64,000 bases of DNA from Iamia majanohamensis (GCF_028532485.1 NZ_CP116942.1:248001-312000); one strand, 5' to 3'; numbered from the stretch's first letter, positions 49,843-60,688 are shown. The notes: generated by a model from the sequence alone, not told the origin. Translations and numbers: made by a program.

Positions 49843-49922
49843 GAAGTGGCAGTTTGGCGGGCTGGCCCGACCGGTCGGTCGGTCCCTGCACGGGTCCCGG
49901 CCGCGCCCTAGGTTGCCCGGCG

Positions 49923-50975
49923 ATGGCGTCCCCGGCGATCGAGGTCGAGGTGCCGGTGGGCGAGGGCGCCACCCGCACCGTCAGGGTGTCGAGCCCGGAC
50001 AAGACCTTCTTCCCGACCCGGGGGGAGACCAAGCGGGACCTGGTGGCCTACTACGAGGCGGTGGCCGAGCCCCTGCTGGCCGCCATGGGCGGGCGCCCGA
50101 CCATGCTCCAGCGCTTCCCGGACGGGGCCGCGGGCAAGTCGTTCTTCCAGAAGCGGGTGCCGAAGAACCCGCCCGACTGGCTGCAGACCACGGTGGTCTC
50201 CACCCCCAACGGCACCACCAGCGACGCCCTCGTGGTGGCCGACGTCGCCCACGTGGTGTGGGCCGTCAACCTCGGCTGCCTCGGCTTCCACCCCTGGCCC
50301 TACCGGGCGGCCACCCCCGAGGTGGCCGACGAGGCCCGCATCGACCTCGACCCCGGGCCGCGGACGACCTTCGACCAGGTGCGGGAGGCGGCGGCCGAGG
50401 TCCGCTCGCTGCTCGACGAGGTCGGCATCGCCGGCCACCCCAAGACCACCGGGAACCGGGGCCTGCACGTGTACGTCAGCGTCGAGCCCCGCTGGAGCTC
50501 CACCGAGGTGCGCGCCGCCGTGGTGGCCCTGGCCCGCGAGCTGGAGCGGCGCCGGCCCGACCTCATCACGGCCCAGTGGTGGAAGGAGGAGCGGGGCGAC
50601 GACCTCGTCTTCATCGACTTCAACCAGAACGCCCCCCACAAGACCGTGTTCGGGGCCTGGTGCGTGCGGCCGCGGGTCGGGGGCCAGGTGTCGACGCCGC
50701 TGGCGTGGGACGAGGTGGCCACCGTCGACCCCCAGGCCCTCACCCTGGCGAACGTCCCGGCCAAGGTGGCGGCCGAGGGCGACCCGTGGGCCGGCAAGGA
50801 CGACCGCCCCCAGTCGCTCGAGCCGCTGCTGGCCTGGTTCCAGCGCGACATCGACGACGGGCTCATGGACGCGCCCTGGCCGCCGGTGTACCCCAAGCAG
50901 CCCCTGGAGCCGCCCCGGGTGGCGCCCAGCCGGGCCCGCAAGGAGGACCCCGGCGACCCGCCGGAGCCCGGCTGA
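49923..50975 (+). CDS. LigD-type polymerase/primase domain protein
   Basis: The 350-residue protein corresponds to the polymerase domain of bacterial NHEJ ligase LigD. It has VSSPDKTFFP at the N-terminus, FQKRVPKNPPDW, the catalytic IDLDPGP (Asp141, Asp143), TTGNRGLHVYV, and a late DFNQNAPHKTVF. It adds ribo- or deoxynucleotides at double-strand breaks. In many bacteria this is fused to ligase and nuclease domains; here it stands alone, and the ligase gene lies at 53562. TAGGTT at 49909-49914, 8 nt upstream, fixes the ATG. No Ku gene is in the window. Confidence 0.9.
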   Translation: MASPAIEVEVPVGEGATRTVRVSSPDKTFFPTRGETKRDLVAYYEAVAEPLLAAMGGRPTMLQRFPDGAAGKSFFQKRVPKNPPDWLQTTVVSTPNGTTSDALVVADVAHVVWAVNLGCLGFHPWPYRAATPEVADEARIDLDPGPRTTFDQVREAAAEVRSLLDEVGIAGHPKTTGNRGLHVYVSVEPRWSSTEVRAAVVALARELERRRPDLITAQWWKEERGDDLVFIDFNQNAPHKTVFGAWCVRPRVGGQVSTPLAWDEVATVDPQALTLANVPAKVAAEGDPWAGKDDRPQSLEPLLAWFQRDIDDGLMDAPWPPVYPKQPLEPPRVAPSRARKEDPGDPPEPG

Positions 50976-51044
50976 CGCGCCGCGGTCGACCTGGCACCGT
51001 CCGTGCGCGAACCTGTCGGGGCGGGCTCCTGGCGAGGAGGACCC

Positions 51045-52202
51045 ATGCACGCCCCCCACCCCGGCCGCCCCCGGCGGACAGCGCGACCGCGACGGCTCGT
51101 CGCCGGACTCGCCGCGCTGCTCCTCGGCCTCACCGCCCTGGGCGGCTGCGCGCCGCCCACCCTGCGGGCCCAGACCCTGGTCTCGGGGCTCTCCAACCCG
51201 TGGGACCTCTCCTTCACCCCGTCGGGCTCGATGATCTGGACCGAGCGGGGCGGGCGCATCATGCGCCGCACCAGCTCGGGCGCGGTCAACCAGGTCCAGG
51301 CCGACCTGTCGGACCTGTTCGCCTCGGGCGAGACCGGCCTCATGGGCGTCCTGGTCGACCGCCGGTTCAACAGCAACCGCCGCCTCTACACCTGCCAGGG
51401 CTGGACCGACGGCAGCCGCCGCGACGTGCGGGTGATCGCCTGGCAGTTCAACACCCGGGGCGACGCCCTCACCCGGGTCCGCACCATCGTCAGCGGCATC
51501 CCGGCCAGCTCCGGCCGCCACGGCGGGTGCCGCCTGTTCATGGACTCCTCGGCCCGCCTCTACGTCGCCACCGGCGACGCCGCGGTGGGCACCAACCCGC
51601 AGGACCTCAGGTCCCTCGGCGGCAAGGTGCTGCGGGTCGACCCCGACACCGGGGCCGGGCTCTCGTCGAACCCGTTCGCCAGCAGCGGCAACGCCAACAC
51701 CCGCAAGATCCTCAGCTACGGCCACCGCAACCTGCAGGGCATCGCCGTCCGCCCCGCCGACGGCACCCTCTGGACCGCGGAGCACGGCCCCGACCGCGAC
51801 GACGAGATCAACCGGGGCACGACGGGCAACTTCGGGTGGAACCCGGTGCCCGGCTACAACGAGGGCGTCCCCATGACCGACACCGCCGAGTTCCCCGGTG
51901 CGGTGCGGGCCCGGTGGAGCTCGGGGGCGCCCACGGTGGCCACCTCCGGCATCACCTGGCTGACCGGCGAGCAGTGGGGCGGCTGGCAGGACCGGATGGT
52001 GGTGGCCACGCTCAAGGGCCAGAGCCTGCTGGTGATGCAGCCCAACGCCGACGGCACCCTCACCCAGATCGACCGGATCTACCAGGGCACCTTCGGCCGC
52101 CTCCGCACCGCCGTGCTCGGCCCCGACGGCAACCTCTACATCACCACCTCGAACGGCTCCGGCGACCGCATCATCCGGATCATCCCGACCCCGGCGGAGT
52201 AG
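51045..52202 (+). CDS. PQQ-type soluble sugar dehydrogenase-like lipoprotein
   Basis: This 385-residue protein has a lipoprotein signal (LTALGGC at about 27-33) and then a six-bladed beta-propeller of the glucose/sorbosone dehydrogenase family. Visible blocks are LVSGLSNPWDLSFTPSG, GRHGGCRLFMDSSARLYVAT (with the family Gly-Arg-His) and YGHRNLQGIAVRP, followed by TAEHGPDRDDEIN. It probably oxidises sugars at the cell surface. GAGGAGG precedes the ATG. Its 3' end overlaps the convergent MFS gene by 23 bp. Confidence 0.87.
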   Translation: MHAPHPGRPRRTARPRRLVAGLAALLLGLTALGGCAPPTLRAQTLVSGLSNPWDLSFTPSGSMIWTERGGRIMRRTSSGAVNQVQADLSDLFASGETGLMGVLVDRRFNSNRRLYTCQGWTDGSRRDVRVIAWQFNTRGDALTRVRTIVSGIPASSGRHGGCRLFMDSSARLYVATGDAAVGTNPQDLRSLGGKVLRVDPDTGAGLSSNPFASSGNANTRKILSYGHRNLQGIAVRPADGTLWTAEHGPDRDDEINRGTTGNFGWNPVPGYNEGVPMTDTAEFPGAVRARWSSGAPTVATSGITWLTGEQWGGWQDRMVVATLKGQSLLVMQPNADGTLTQIDRIYQGTFGRLRTAVLGPDGNLYITTSNGSGDRIIRIIPTPAE

Positions 52203-53565
52203 GCGCCGGCGCCGGGGCGGGGGCGGTCGGCTCCGGGTCCCGGCCCGTCACCAGCACGACCACCGCGGCGAGCGGCAGCAGGGCGACCGCGGCGAGGCCC
52301 GCGGCCGGTCCGCCGGCCCCGGCGAAGCCCCCGACCACGGCCGGGCCGACGGCGCCGCCCACGAACATCAGGAGCTCGAGCACGCCGAGGGCCAGGTTCC
52401 GCACCGGGGCCGGCACGCCGGTGGCCACGTGGTCGAGCAGGGCGGCCTGGCCGGCGCCGAAGGCCACGGCGGTGGTGGCCACGGCGAGCACCAGGAACGG
52501 CACCGAGGTCGAGGCGGCGGCTGCCGCCAGCAGGGCGGCCGCGCAGGTGGCGCTGGTGGCCACGAGCAGGGCCCGGCGCCCCCGCCAGGCGACGAGGCGC
52601 TCGACGACCCAGGACGAGCCCGCGCCGGCGACCGCGGCGGGGAGCAGGAGCAGCCCGATGCCGAGGGGGCCGAGGTCGAGGCCGTCGGCCAGCAGCTGCG
52701 GCACGGCCAGCAGGGCGGCGAAGTAGGCGGCCAGCAGGGCGAAGCCGACCAGCCCGCCACGCACGACGGTGGCGTCGGTGACGATGCGGCGGGGGAGGAA
52801 GCCCTCGGGCCGGACCCGCACGTGGCGCACGAGCAGCGCCCCGCAGGCCGCGGTCACCGCCGTGGCCGGCACGCCGACGAGGGGCCCGGCGGTGGGCCAC
52901 TGCACGGCGAGGGCCAGCCCGAGCGAGGCGGCGACGACCAGCGCGGTGCCGGCGTGGTCGGCGGCGGGCGGGTGGGTGGCGGTGGGCCCGGGGACGCGGG
53001 GCAGCAGCAGGGGCACCAGCACCACGACCAGGGCGGAGAGGCCGATGACGGGGCGCCAGCCGAGCCCTGCGGTCAGGAGCCCGCCGACCAGCGGCCCCGA
53101 GCCCGACGCCACCGCGACCACGGCGATCACCCGGCCGAACGCCCGCGACCGCGCCGGCCCCTCCCAGGTGGCGGCGACCACCCCGTTGGCGACCACCGGG
53201 ATGGCGCCGGCCCCGGCGCCGGTGAGGGCGCGCCCGGCCACCAGCAGCGGGGCACTGCCGGCGGTGGCGGCCACGACCGAGCCCACCGCCATCAGGGCCG
53301 CCCCCAGGAGCAGCGGCCCGCGCAGGCCGCGGGCGTCGGCCGCCCGTCCGAACGGCAGCGAGGTGGCGGCGAAGGCGACCAGGTAGGAGGTGAACACCCA
53401 GGCCGCGGCGGCCTCGGACAGGCCGAGGTCGTCGGCCAGCTCGGGCACGGCCACGGCGACGGCCGACGAGCCGACGACGGTGATGGCGACCAGGGTCCCC
53501 AGGATCGCGACGAGGGGACCGCGGCCCCGGGCGGGCGGCGGGTGGTCGGCGGCGGGGGACCTCAG
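52180..53565 (-). CDS. MFS-family transporter, 12-14 helix type
   Basis: This is about 461 residues of almost continuous membrane helices. It has the MFS loop motif GRAADARGLRGPLL after helix 2 and motif-C-like GSGPLVGGLLTAGLGWR, as in drug/H+ antiporters. No ATG or GTG lies before helix 1. A CTG at 53565 overlaps the ligase stop (CTGA) and is in frame, so translation may begin there or inside the ligase gene. The next in-frame GTG (about 53463) would cut the first helix. The gene is coupled to the upstream ligase gene. Confidence 0.78.
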   Translation of the reverse strand: MRSPAADHPPPARGRGPLVAILGTLVAITVVGSSAVAVAVPELADDLGLSEAAAAWVFTSYLVAFAATSLPFGRAADARGLRGPLLLGAALMAVGSVVAATAGSAPLLVAGRALTGAGAGAIPVVANGVVAATWEGPARSRAFGRVIAVVAVASGSGPLVGGLLTAGLGWRPVIGLSALVVVLVPLLLPRVPGPTATHPPAADHAGTALVVAASLGLALAVQWPTAGPLVGVPATAVTAACGALLVRHVRVRPEGFLPRRIVTDATVVRGGLVGFALLAAYFAALLAVPQLLADGLDLGPLGIGLLLLPAAVAGAGSSWVVERLVAWRGRRALLVATSATCAAALLAAAAASTSVPFLVLAVATTAVAFGAGQAALLDHVATGVPAPVRNLALGVLELLMFVGGAVGPAVVGGFAGAGGPAAGLAAVALLPLAAVVVLVTGRDPEPTAPAPAPAPTPPGSG

Positions 53566-54638
53566 GAGCCCAGGACCTCGCGGAGCTCGACCGGCGGGAC
53601 GACCTCGAGCTGGTCGTAGCGGCACGAGGCCGGCTCCCGGTCGGGGCGCCAGCGCAGGAAGCGGCTGGTGTGGCGGAAGCGGCCGTGGTCGACCCGCTCG
53701 TAGGCCACCTCGGCCACCCGCTCGATCCGCAGGGCGGTGAAGGAGAGGTCCTTGCCGTTGTTCCAGCGGGACGGGCCGCCGGGCAGGCGCCCCTCCTCGT
53801 GGGCCTCGGGGTCGGCCCACTGCGCCCAGGGGTGCTCGCCCATGTCCCCGGGCCGCAGGACCAGCGGCTCCAGCTCGGCCATCAGCTCGGTGCGCTGGGC
53901 GGCCTTGAACGACGAGGCCACCCCGATGCTGTGGAGGCGGCCGTCGTCGTCGTGGAGCCCGAGCATCAGCGAGCCCACGCCCTTGCCGTCCTTGTGCACG
54001 CGGTAGCCGGCCACGACCACGTCCGCGGTGCGCTTGTGCTTGACCTTGATCCAGCCCCGCTCACCCGGCTGGTACGGGCTGTCGTGGGGCTTGGCGATGA
54101 CGCCGTCGAGGCCGGCCCCCTCGAAGCGGACGAACCAGTCCTGGGCGGTGGTGCGGTCGAACGTGCCGGGGTTGAGGTGGACCTGGTCGCCGGTGGCGAG
54201 GGCCGCCTCCAGCGCCTCCCGTCGCTCGGCCAGGGGGGCGGCGGTGAGGTCGTCGTCGCCCCGGGCCAGCAGGTCGAAGGCCACCACCTCGGCGGGGGTC
54301 TCGCCGGCCAGGCGCTCGATGCGCGAGGCGGCGGGGTGGATGCGCTGGCCCAGCAGGTCGAAGTCGAGGCCGTCGGGGGTCGGCACCACGATCTCGCCGT
54401 CGACCACGGCCCGCTCGGGCAGGGCGGCGCGCAGCGGGTCCAGCACCTCGGGGAAGTAGCGGGTCAGGGGCTTGCCGTTGCGCGACGCCAGCTCGACGTC
54501 GTCGCCGTCGCGGAACACCAGCACCCGGAAGCCGTCCCACTTGGGCTCGAACCACCAGTCGCCCTCCTCGCCCGGCGGCAGCCCGTCGTGGGCCTTGGCC
54601 AGCATGGGCGTGAGCGGGAAGGCGACGGGCAGGTCCAT
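53562..54638 (-). CDS. ATP-dependent DNA ligase (LigD ligase-domain type)
   Basis: The 358-residue ligase has the nucleotidyl-lysine motif EPKWDGFR (Lys33), the later motifs VVDGEIV, GVIAKPHDSPYQPG and WIKVKHKRTADVVV, and a C-terminal OB fold (DLSFTALRIERVAEVAYE). This is the arrangement of the ligase domain of LigD or LigC. Together with the polymerase gene at 49923 it makes a split NHEJ set. TACGGT at 54646-54651, 7 nt upstream, fixes the ATG. Confidence 0.92.
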   Translation of the reverse strand: MDLPVAFPLTPMLAKAHDGLPPGEEGDWWFEPKWDGFRVLVFRDGDDVELASRNGKPLTRYFPEVLDPLRAALPERAVVDGEIVVPTPDGLDFDLLGQRIHPAASRIERLAGETPAEVVAFDLLARGDDDLTAAPLAERREALEAALATGDQVHLNPGTFDRTTAQDWFVRFEGAGLDGVIAKPHDSPYQPGERGWIKVKHKRTADVVVAGYRVHKDGKGVGSLMLGLHDDDGRLHSIGVASSFKAAQRTELMAELEPLVLRPGDMGEHPWAQWADPEAHEEGRLPGGPSRWNNGKDLSFTALRIERVAEVAYERVDHGRFRHTSRFLRWRPDREPASCRYDQLEVVPPVELREVLGS

Positions 54639-54738
54639 GCCGTCGACCGTACCGATGCCGGCGGGGCGTCACGAGGTGCCGGGGACCTCGTGTCGCCGAC
54701 CCGCAGACGTCGCAGGCACGTGTCGTTCGCCTGTGGCG

Positions 54739-55494
54739 TCAGGTGACGTGGACGGCGTCGAGGATCGCCTCGGCGCGGGCCGCGTCGCCCACCACGTCGA
54801 GGGCGGCGATCCCTTGGCGGTGCCAGACGGCGAGGAACAGCTCCGCGGCCGGGGCGCGGAGGGCGGCGTCCCCCTTGGCGTGGGCCCGCTCCACCTCGCA
54901 GCCCTCGGCGGTGAGGCGCAGCAGCCACTCGCCGGTGCCTTCGATGCCGCCCTCGTCGGTGCAGTGCAGGTGGAGGGTGGCGCCCACCAGGTCGTCGGGC
55001 ACGCCCGTGCGGGCGAGGAAGCGGGGGACGAAGACCTCGAGCCACTCGTCGACGCCGTCGGCGGCCAGCTCGGCACCGATGGGGCTCTCCTCGCCCGGTG
55101 CCACCGCGTGCTGGGCGTCCCAGCGGTGCACGGCCAGCTCGTGGGCCTGGCGGCGGAACCAGAAGGCCACCGTGGTCGGCCCGGCGAAGCCGGCGGTGGC
55201 CTCGTCGGGGTCGTGGCGGCCCAGCTCCTCGACCAGGTCCTCCAGCCGGTCGCGGTACCAGGGCAGGAGGGCGGCGCCGGTCGGGGGACGGGGCCCGGGG
55301 TCGGGGTCGCCCCCGTGGGGGCCGAGGGCGAGGAACGAGGCGGCCCAGGCGTGGACCCGGCCCAGGTGGCCCACCAGGCGGGCCACGTCCCAGCCCGGGC
55401 AGGCCGCCACCGGGGCGTCGAGGGCCGAGGGCGGCAGGTCGGCCACCAGCCTCCCCTCGGCGACCACGGCGGCGAGGTGCGTCTGCGCGTCCAT
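54739..55494 (-). CDS. Maleylpyruvate-isomerase-family mycothiol-dependent enzyme
   Basis: This 251-residue DinB-like four-helix protein has CPGWDVARLVGHLGRVH (first metal His) and RRQAHELAVHRWDAQ (HxxxH), the metal site of the mycothiol-dependent maleylpyruvate isomerase family. A C-terminal SCP2-like region follows. The family conjugates or isomerises substrates with mycothiol, or has unknown roles. TACGCT at 55502-55507 is 7 nt from the ATG. It is divergent from the carboxylase gene. Confidence 0.85.
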   Translation of the reverse strand: MDAQTHLAAVVAEGRLVADLPPSALDAPVAACPGWDVARLVGHLGRVHAWAASFLALGPHGGDPDPGPRPPTGAALLPWYRDRLEDLVEELGRHDPDEATAGFAGPTTVAFWFRRQAHELAVHRWDAQHAVAPGEESPIGAELAADGVDEWLEVFVPRFLARTGVPDDLVGATLHLHCTDEGGIEGTGEWLLRLTAEGCEVERAHAKGDAALRAPAAELFLAVWHRQGIAALDVVGDAARAEAILDAVHVT

Positions 55495-55581
55495 GGGCGG
55501 GAGCGTAGGCACGGCGCGGGGGGGTGCGACCGGGCCGGCGCCGTTGGGTTCGCCTCGCGGGGCGCGTCTAGGTTCCGAACC

Positions 55582-57128
<1,547 letters not shown>

Positions 57129-57132
<4 letters not shown>

Positions 57133-57317
57133 GCGAAGGGGGCGTGAGCAGCATCCGACCGGCGCCGACCGACGAGGAGGCGGTGGCCATCGTGGCCGCC
57201 GTCGAGGCCGCCTGGCCCCGCGCCGCAGCCCCGGTCGAGGAGCCGCCGGCCCGCTGGCGCTGGAGCGGGCGCTGGTGGTCGAAGCCGGTGCCCCTGCGCC
57301 GCACCCGTCCCTGGTAG
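57129..57317 (+). CDS. Acyl-CoA carboxylase epsilon subunit
   Basis: This 62-residue protein follows the AccE family pattern: IRPAPTDEEAVAIVAAVEA at the N-terminus and a tryptophan-rich end with WRWSGRWW. It stabilises the alpha-beta carboxylase complex in actinobacteria. The GTG overlaps the beta-subunit stop by 4 bp. The family is defined by this position and by the PTDEE and Trp blocks. Confidence 0.85.
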
Positions 57318-57327
57318 CGCCCGTCGC

Positions 57328-58005
57328 TCAGCTGTGGGCGGCGTAGTACGCCGCGTTCCGGCTGTTCCAGAGCAGGGCCAGGACCGCCACGGCGACGACC
57401 AGGTTGATCGCTGCGCTGGCGAGTGACAGCGGGGTGGTCGGGGCCCCGACGCCCCCTCCGGCCAAGCCGACGAGGGCGAAGACGATGCCGAGGCCGCCGC
57501 ACATGGTGGCCACGACCCGGGCCCAGCTGCGTCCGCGGCCGTTCATCACCGCCATCCAGATCCACACCGCGACGGTGGCGAGCCCGGTGACGACCCCGAC
57601 GACGAGCCCGGCGATCACGGCCGCGTCGACGGTCGACCCCGAGACCTGCGTCCCGCTCTCGGCCAGCTGCTCCTCGACCTGCTCGCGCGTCTCGTCGAGG
57701 AAGAGGAAGCCGCCGAGCATGCTGAGCAGGGCCCACCCGGCCCCGACCCACATGAGCCGCACGGCGGCGGTGAGGGGACCCGGGCGGGGCGGCGGGGGCC
57801 CCGGCGGTCCCGGCTGGGCCCACTGCGGGGCACCGGCGGCGGGCCCGGGCCCGGGGGGCGGCCACGACGGCGCCGGAGGTGCACCCCACCCGGCCTGGGC
57901 CGGCACCGCGCCCCACCCGCCGGGCGGGCGCGGCGGTGCGTCCCCGGTGGGGGGACCGGGCGGGGGCTCGCCCGGTCCGGTCCGGTCGTCCCAGGGGCTC
58001 GTCAT
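57328..58005 (-). CDS. Hypothetical Pro-rich membrane protein with four helices
   Basis: In this 225-residue protein, residues 1-80 are Pro/Gly-rich and hydrophilic. Hydrophobic helices follow at about 82-102, 128-150, 162-182 and 190-210. A short Glu-rich stretch sits between the first and second helices. Such Pro-rich tails followed by four helices are common in actinobacteria (DUF4064/DUF4190-like), but no family can be named securely. GGAGGG lies before the ATG. Confidence 0.7.
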   Translation of the reverse strand: MTSPWDDRTGPGEPPPGPPTGDAPPRPPGGWGAVPAQAGWGAPPAPSWPPPGPGPAAGAPQWAQPGPPGPPPPRPGPLTAAVRLMWVGAGWALLSMLGGFLFLDETREQVEEQLAESGTQVSGSTVDAAVIAGLVVGVVTGLATVAVWIWMAVMNGRGRSWARVVATMCGGLGIVFALVGLAGGGVGAPTTPLSLASAAINLVVAVAVLALLWNSRNAAYYAAHS

Positions 58006-58118
58006 CGCCTGTCCCTCCGCTCACCGACGCCCTCGCCGCGTCGCACCCCGCCAGTGTGGCCGACGGCCCCGGCCGGCCCGGCTGCGTCGCCGGCGGAGGG
58101 CGGCGCCATCATGGGTGG

Positions 58119-58742
58119 GTGCCCCCCGTCCACCTCGTCCTGGCCTCCGCGTCGCCGGCCCGCCTGGCCCTGCTGCGCGCCGCCGGGATCGAGCCCGAGG
58201 TGGTGGTGAGCCACGTCGACGAGGACGCGGTGGCCGCCGACCTCGGCACCGACGACCCGGGCGAGCTGGTGGCCGCCCTGGCCCGGGCCAAGGCCGGGGC
58301 GGTCGCGTCGTCGACGGCGCCCGGCGACCGCCCGACCCTGGTGCTGGGCTGCGACTCGCTGTTCACCTTCGCCGGCACGACGTGGGGCAAGCCGGCGTCG
58401 GCCGAGGAGGCCGTGGCCCGCATCCGGGCCATGCGGGAGGGCGAGGGCGTCCTGCGCACCGGCCACCACCTGGTCGACCTGGGCGCCGGCCGCGAGGTCG
58501 GCGGCGTCGAGGCCACGACGGTGCGCTTCGGGCCCATGACCGACGCCGAGGTCGACGCCTACGTCGCCTCCGGCGAGCCCCTCCGGGTCGCCGGGTCCTT
58601 CACCCTCGACGGGCGCTCGGCCCCCTTCGTCGACGGCGTGGAGGGCGACCACACCAACGTGGTGGGCCTCTCGCTGCCGCTGCTGCGCCGCCTCCTGGCC
58701 GACCTCGACCGCTCGGTCACCGACCTGTGGGCCGCCCCGTGA
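58119..58742 (+). CDS. maf: Maf-family nucleotide pyrophosphatase
   Basis: The 207-residue protein has LVLASASPARLALLRAAG at the N-terminus and LGCDSLFTFAGTTWGKP, the Maf signature loops, plus GSFTLDGRSAPFVDGVEGD. Maf hydrolyses modified or canonical NTPs (dTTP/UTP or m7GTP). The usual actinobacterial order, carboxylase beta-epsilon-maf, is kept here except for the inverted gene at 57328. Its stop overlaps the dusB start. Confidence 0.9.
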   Translation: MPPVHLVLASASPARLALLRAAGIEPEVVVSHVDEDAVAADLGTDDPGELVAALARAKAGAVASSTAPGDRPTLVLGCDSLFTFAGTTWGKPASAEEAVARIRAMREGEGVLRTGHHLVDLGAGREVGGVEATTVRFGPMTDAEVDAYVASGEPLRVAGSFTLDGRSAPFVDGVEGDHTNVVGLSLPLLRRLLADLDRSVTDLWAAP

Positions 58743-59875
58743 CCGCCACCGCGGCCCCGCCCGCCCTCCGCATCGGGCCCCTCGCCCTCGACGTGCCCGT
58801 GGTGCTGGCCCCCATGGCCGGGGTGACCAACCGGGCCTTCCGGCGCCTGTGCCGGGAGATGGGCGCGGGGCTCTACGTGAGCGAGATGATCACGGCCCGG
58901 GCCCTGGTCGAGGGCAACGCCCGCACCCTCGACATGGTGGCCTTCGACCCCGACGAGTCGCCCCGCAGTGTGCAGGTCTACGGGGTCGACCCGACGGTGG
59001 TGGGCGAGGCCGTCCGCCGCCTGGTCGACGACCACGGCGCCGAGCACGTCGACCTCAACGTGGGCTGCCCGGCGGCCAAGGTGACCCGCAAGGGCGGCGG
59101 CTCGGCCCTGCCGGTGCGCCGGGCCCTCTTCGCCGCCATCGTCCGGGCCGCGGTCGCGGCTGCCGGGCCGGTGCCGTTCACGGTGAAGATGCGCCTCGGC
59201 GTCGACGACGCCCACCCCACCTACCTCGAGGCGGCCCGCATCGCCGAGGGGGAGGGGGCCGCGGCGGTGGCCCTCCACGCCCGCACCGCCGAGCAGCTCT
59301 ACTCGGGGGCGGCCGACTGGTCGGCGATCGCCCGGCTCAAGGAGGCGGTGACCACCATCCCCGTGCTCGGCAACGGCGACGTGCTCGAGGCCCACGACGC
59401 CCTGCGCATGGTGGCCGAGACCGGCTGCGACGGCGTCGTGGTCGGCCGGGGCTGCCTGGGCCGGCCCTGGCTCTTCCGCGACCTGGCCGACGCCTTCGCC
59501 GGCCGGCCCGTCCGGCCCCACCCGCCGCTCGGCGACGTCGCCGCCGTGCTGCGCCGCCACGCCGAGCTGCTGGTCGAGGTGCTGGGCCCCGAGCGCGGCG
59601 TGCGCGACGTCCGCAAGCACACCGGCTGGTACCTGGCCGGCTACCCGGTGGGCGGCGAGGCCCGGCGGGGGCTCTCGCAGGTCTCGTCGCTGGCCGAGCT
59701 GGACGCCCGCCTCGACGCCCTCGACCCCGCCCTCACCCTCCACCCCGGCTCGGAGCGCACGGTGCGGGGCCACACCAACGGCCCCCGGCGGGTGCCGGTG
59801 CCCGAGGGCTGGTTCGACCGGGTCGACGACCCCACCCCGCCGGTGGGGGCGGAGGCGGCCGTCTCGGGGGGCTGA
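58739..59875 (+). CDS. dusB: tRNA-dihydrouridine synthase (DusB type)
   Basis: The 378-residue flavoenzyme reduces uridine to dihydrouridine in tRNA. It starts LAPMAGVTNRAFRRLCRE, then SVQVYGVDP, LNVGCPAAKVTRKGGGSAL with catalytic Cys110, the phosphate-binding GNGDV, and a C-terminal helical RNA-binding domain (RDVRKHTGWYLAGYP). The GTG overlaps the maf stop (GTGA). Confidence 0.92.
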   Translation: MTATAAPPALRIGPLALDVPVVLAPMAGVTNRAFRRLCREMGAGLYVSEMITARALVEGNARTLDMVAFDPDESPRSVQVYGVDPTVVGEAVRRLVDDHGAEHVDLNVGCPAAKVTRKGGGSALPVRRALFAAIVRAAVAAAGPVPFTVKMRLGVDDAHPTYLEAARIAEGEGAAAVALHARTAEQLYSGAADWSAIARLKEAVTTIPVLGNGDVLEAHDALRMVAETGCDGVVVGRGCLGRPWLFRDLADAFAGRPVRPHPPLGDVAAVLRRHAELLVEVLGPERGVRDVRKHTGWYLAGYPVGGEARRGLSQVSSLAELDARLDALDPALTLHPGSERTVRGHTNGPRRVPVPEGWFDRVDDPTPPVGAEAAVSGG

Positions 59876-59884
59876 GCGCCCGGG

Positions 59885-60688
59885 CTAGCGGCGGGGCGTG
59901 CGGCGCCGGGGCACCATCGACTGCTGCCGGCGGTAGGCCCAGGCGGTGGCGCTCTCGAGCGAGACGCTGTCGCCGGCGCGCAGGTGCCCGATGTACCAGC
60001 CGACCCGGCCGGCCCGCACCCACTCGGGCGGGAGGTCGACGCCGTCGGAGTGCTCCGGGTCGCCCCACCCGGGCTCGGGCTCCGAGCTGCTCCAGATCTT
60101 GAACTCGACCCGGGCCCCGACGGCCCGGGCGCAGAAGCTCCAGGGGAAGGCCACGAAGCCGTCGTGGAAGAAGCGGTAGCGCATGTCGATCTGGCCCACC
60201 AGCTGCACCGGCAGGCCGCCGCGGTCGGTGTCCCAGGTGTGGACGTTGAAGGTGAAGGGGTTCACCCAGATGTTCTGGGTGACGGTGATGGCCCGCACCC
60301 GGCCGCCCTCGTCGGTGACCCGCAGGGCGGCGCCCAGCTGGATGATGTCGCCCCGGCGGTCGCCCCAGCTGGCGCAGCTCTCGCCGTCGACCACCGAGGG
60401 GCTGCCCTCCCGGCTGACCACGGCCCGGCTGTTGGAGCCGCCGTTGGCCCCGTCGGCCAGCACCCGGATGCCGGCCGCGTCGCTGCCGATCGCGTAGCGG
60501 TCGTCGCCGTCGCGGGTGAGCATGCTCACCTGCACCTGGCGCGGGTCGCCCGTGCCCCACAGCGGCTGGCGGGGGGCGAGGGCTCCGCTCGGGGCCGAGG
60601 GCAGGGCGAGCGCGACGAGGAGGGCGGCCACCAGGGCCGCCAGCACGCCTCGTGTCCCCCTCGCGTCCAGTCCTGGCGGTCGGCGCAA
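59885..60688 (-). CDS. Secreted protein of unknown function
   Basis: I do not recognise this 267-residue protein. It has a signal peptide (about residues 12-34, ending SGALA) and a beta-rich mature part with DGDDRYAIGSDAAGIRVL, VTQNIWVNPFTFNVHTW and FPWSFCARAVGARVEFKIW; four Cys or fewer are visible, so one disulfide is possible. TTG at 60688 is favoured by AGGGAG 8-13 nt upstream and a TACGCT box at about 60729-60734. A GTG at 60715 is an alternative. It may be a cell-surface or virion-like beta-sandwich, but there is no direct evidence. Confidence 0.66.
   Translation of the reverse strand: MRRPPGLDARGTRGVLAALVAALLVALALPSAPSGALAPRQPLWGTGDPRQVQVSMLTRDGDDRYAIGSDAAGIRVLADGANGGSNSRAVVSREGSPSVVDGESCASWGDRRGDIIQLGAALRVTDEGGRVRAITVTQNIWVNPFTFNVHTWDTDRGGLPVQLVGQIDMRYRFFHDGFVAFPWSFCARAVGARVEFKIWSSSEPEPGWGDPEHSDGVDLPPEWVRAGRVGWYIGHLRAGDSVSLESATAWAYRRQQSMVPRRRTPRR

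Larger units (their letters stand above)
49456..49922. other. 467-bp gene-poor gap
   Basis: This is the longest gap in the GC-rich part. It holds a hairpin (49539-49578), a cysteine-rich micro-ORF (49679-49753), an 8-bp inverted repeat (49805-49842) and the promoter of the LigD polymerase gene (TAGGTT, 49909-49914). Base composition between 49690 and 49860 is visibly less GC-rich than the flanks. Confidence 0.6.

Noticed and set aside
53463-53565. Starting the MFS gene at the first in-frame GTG near 53463
   Set aside because: This would remove much of the first membrane helix and break the close coupling with the ligase gene. The upstream CTG is uncertain but fits better.
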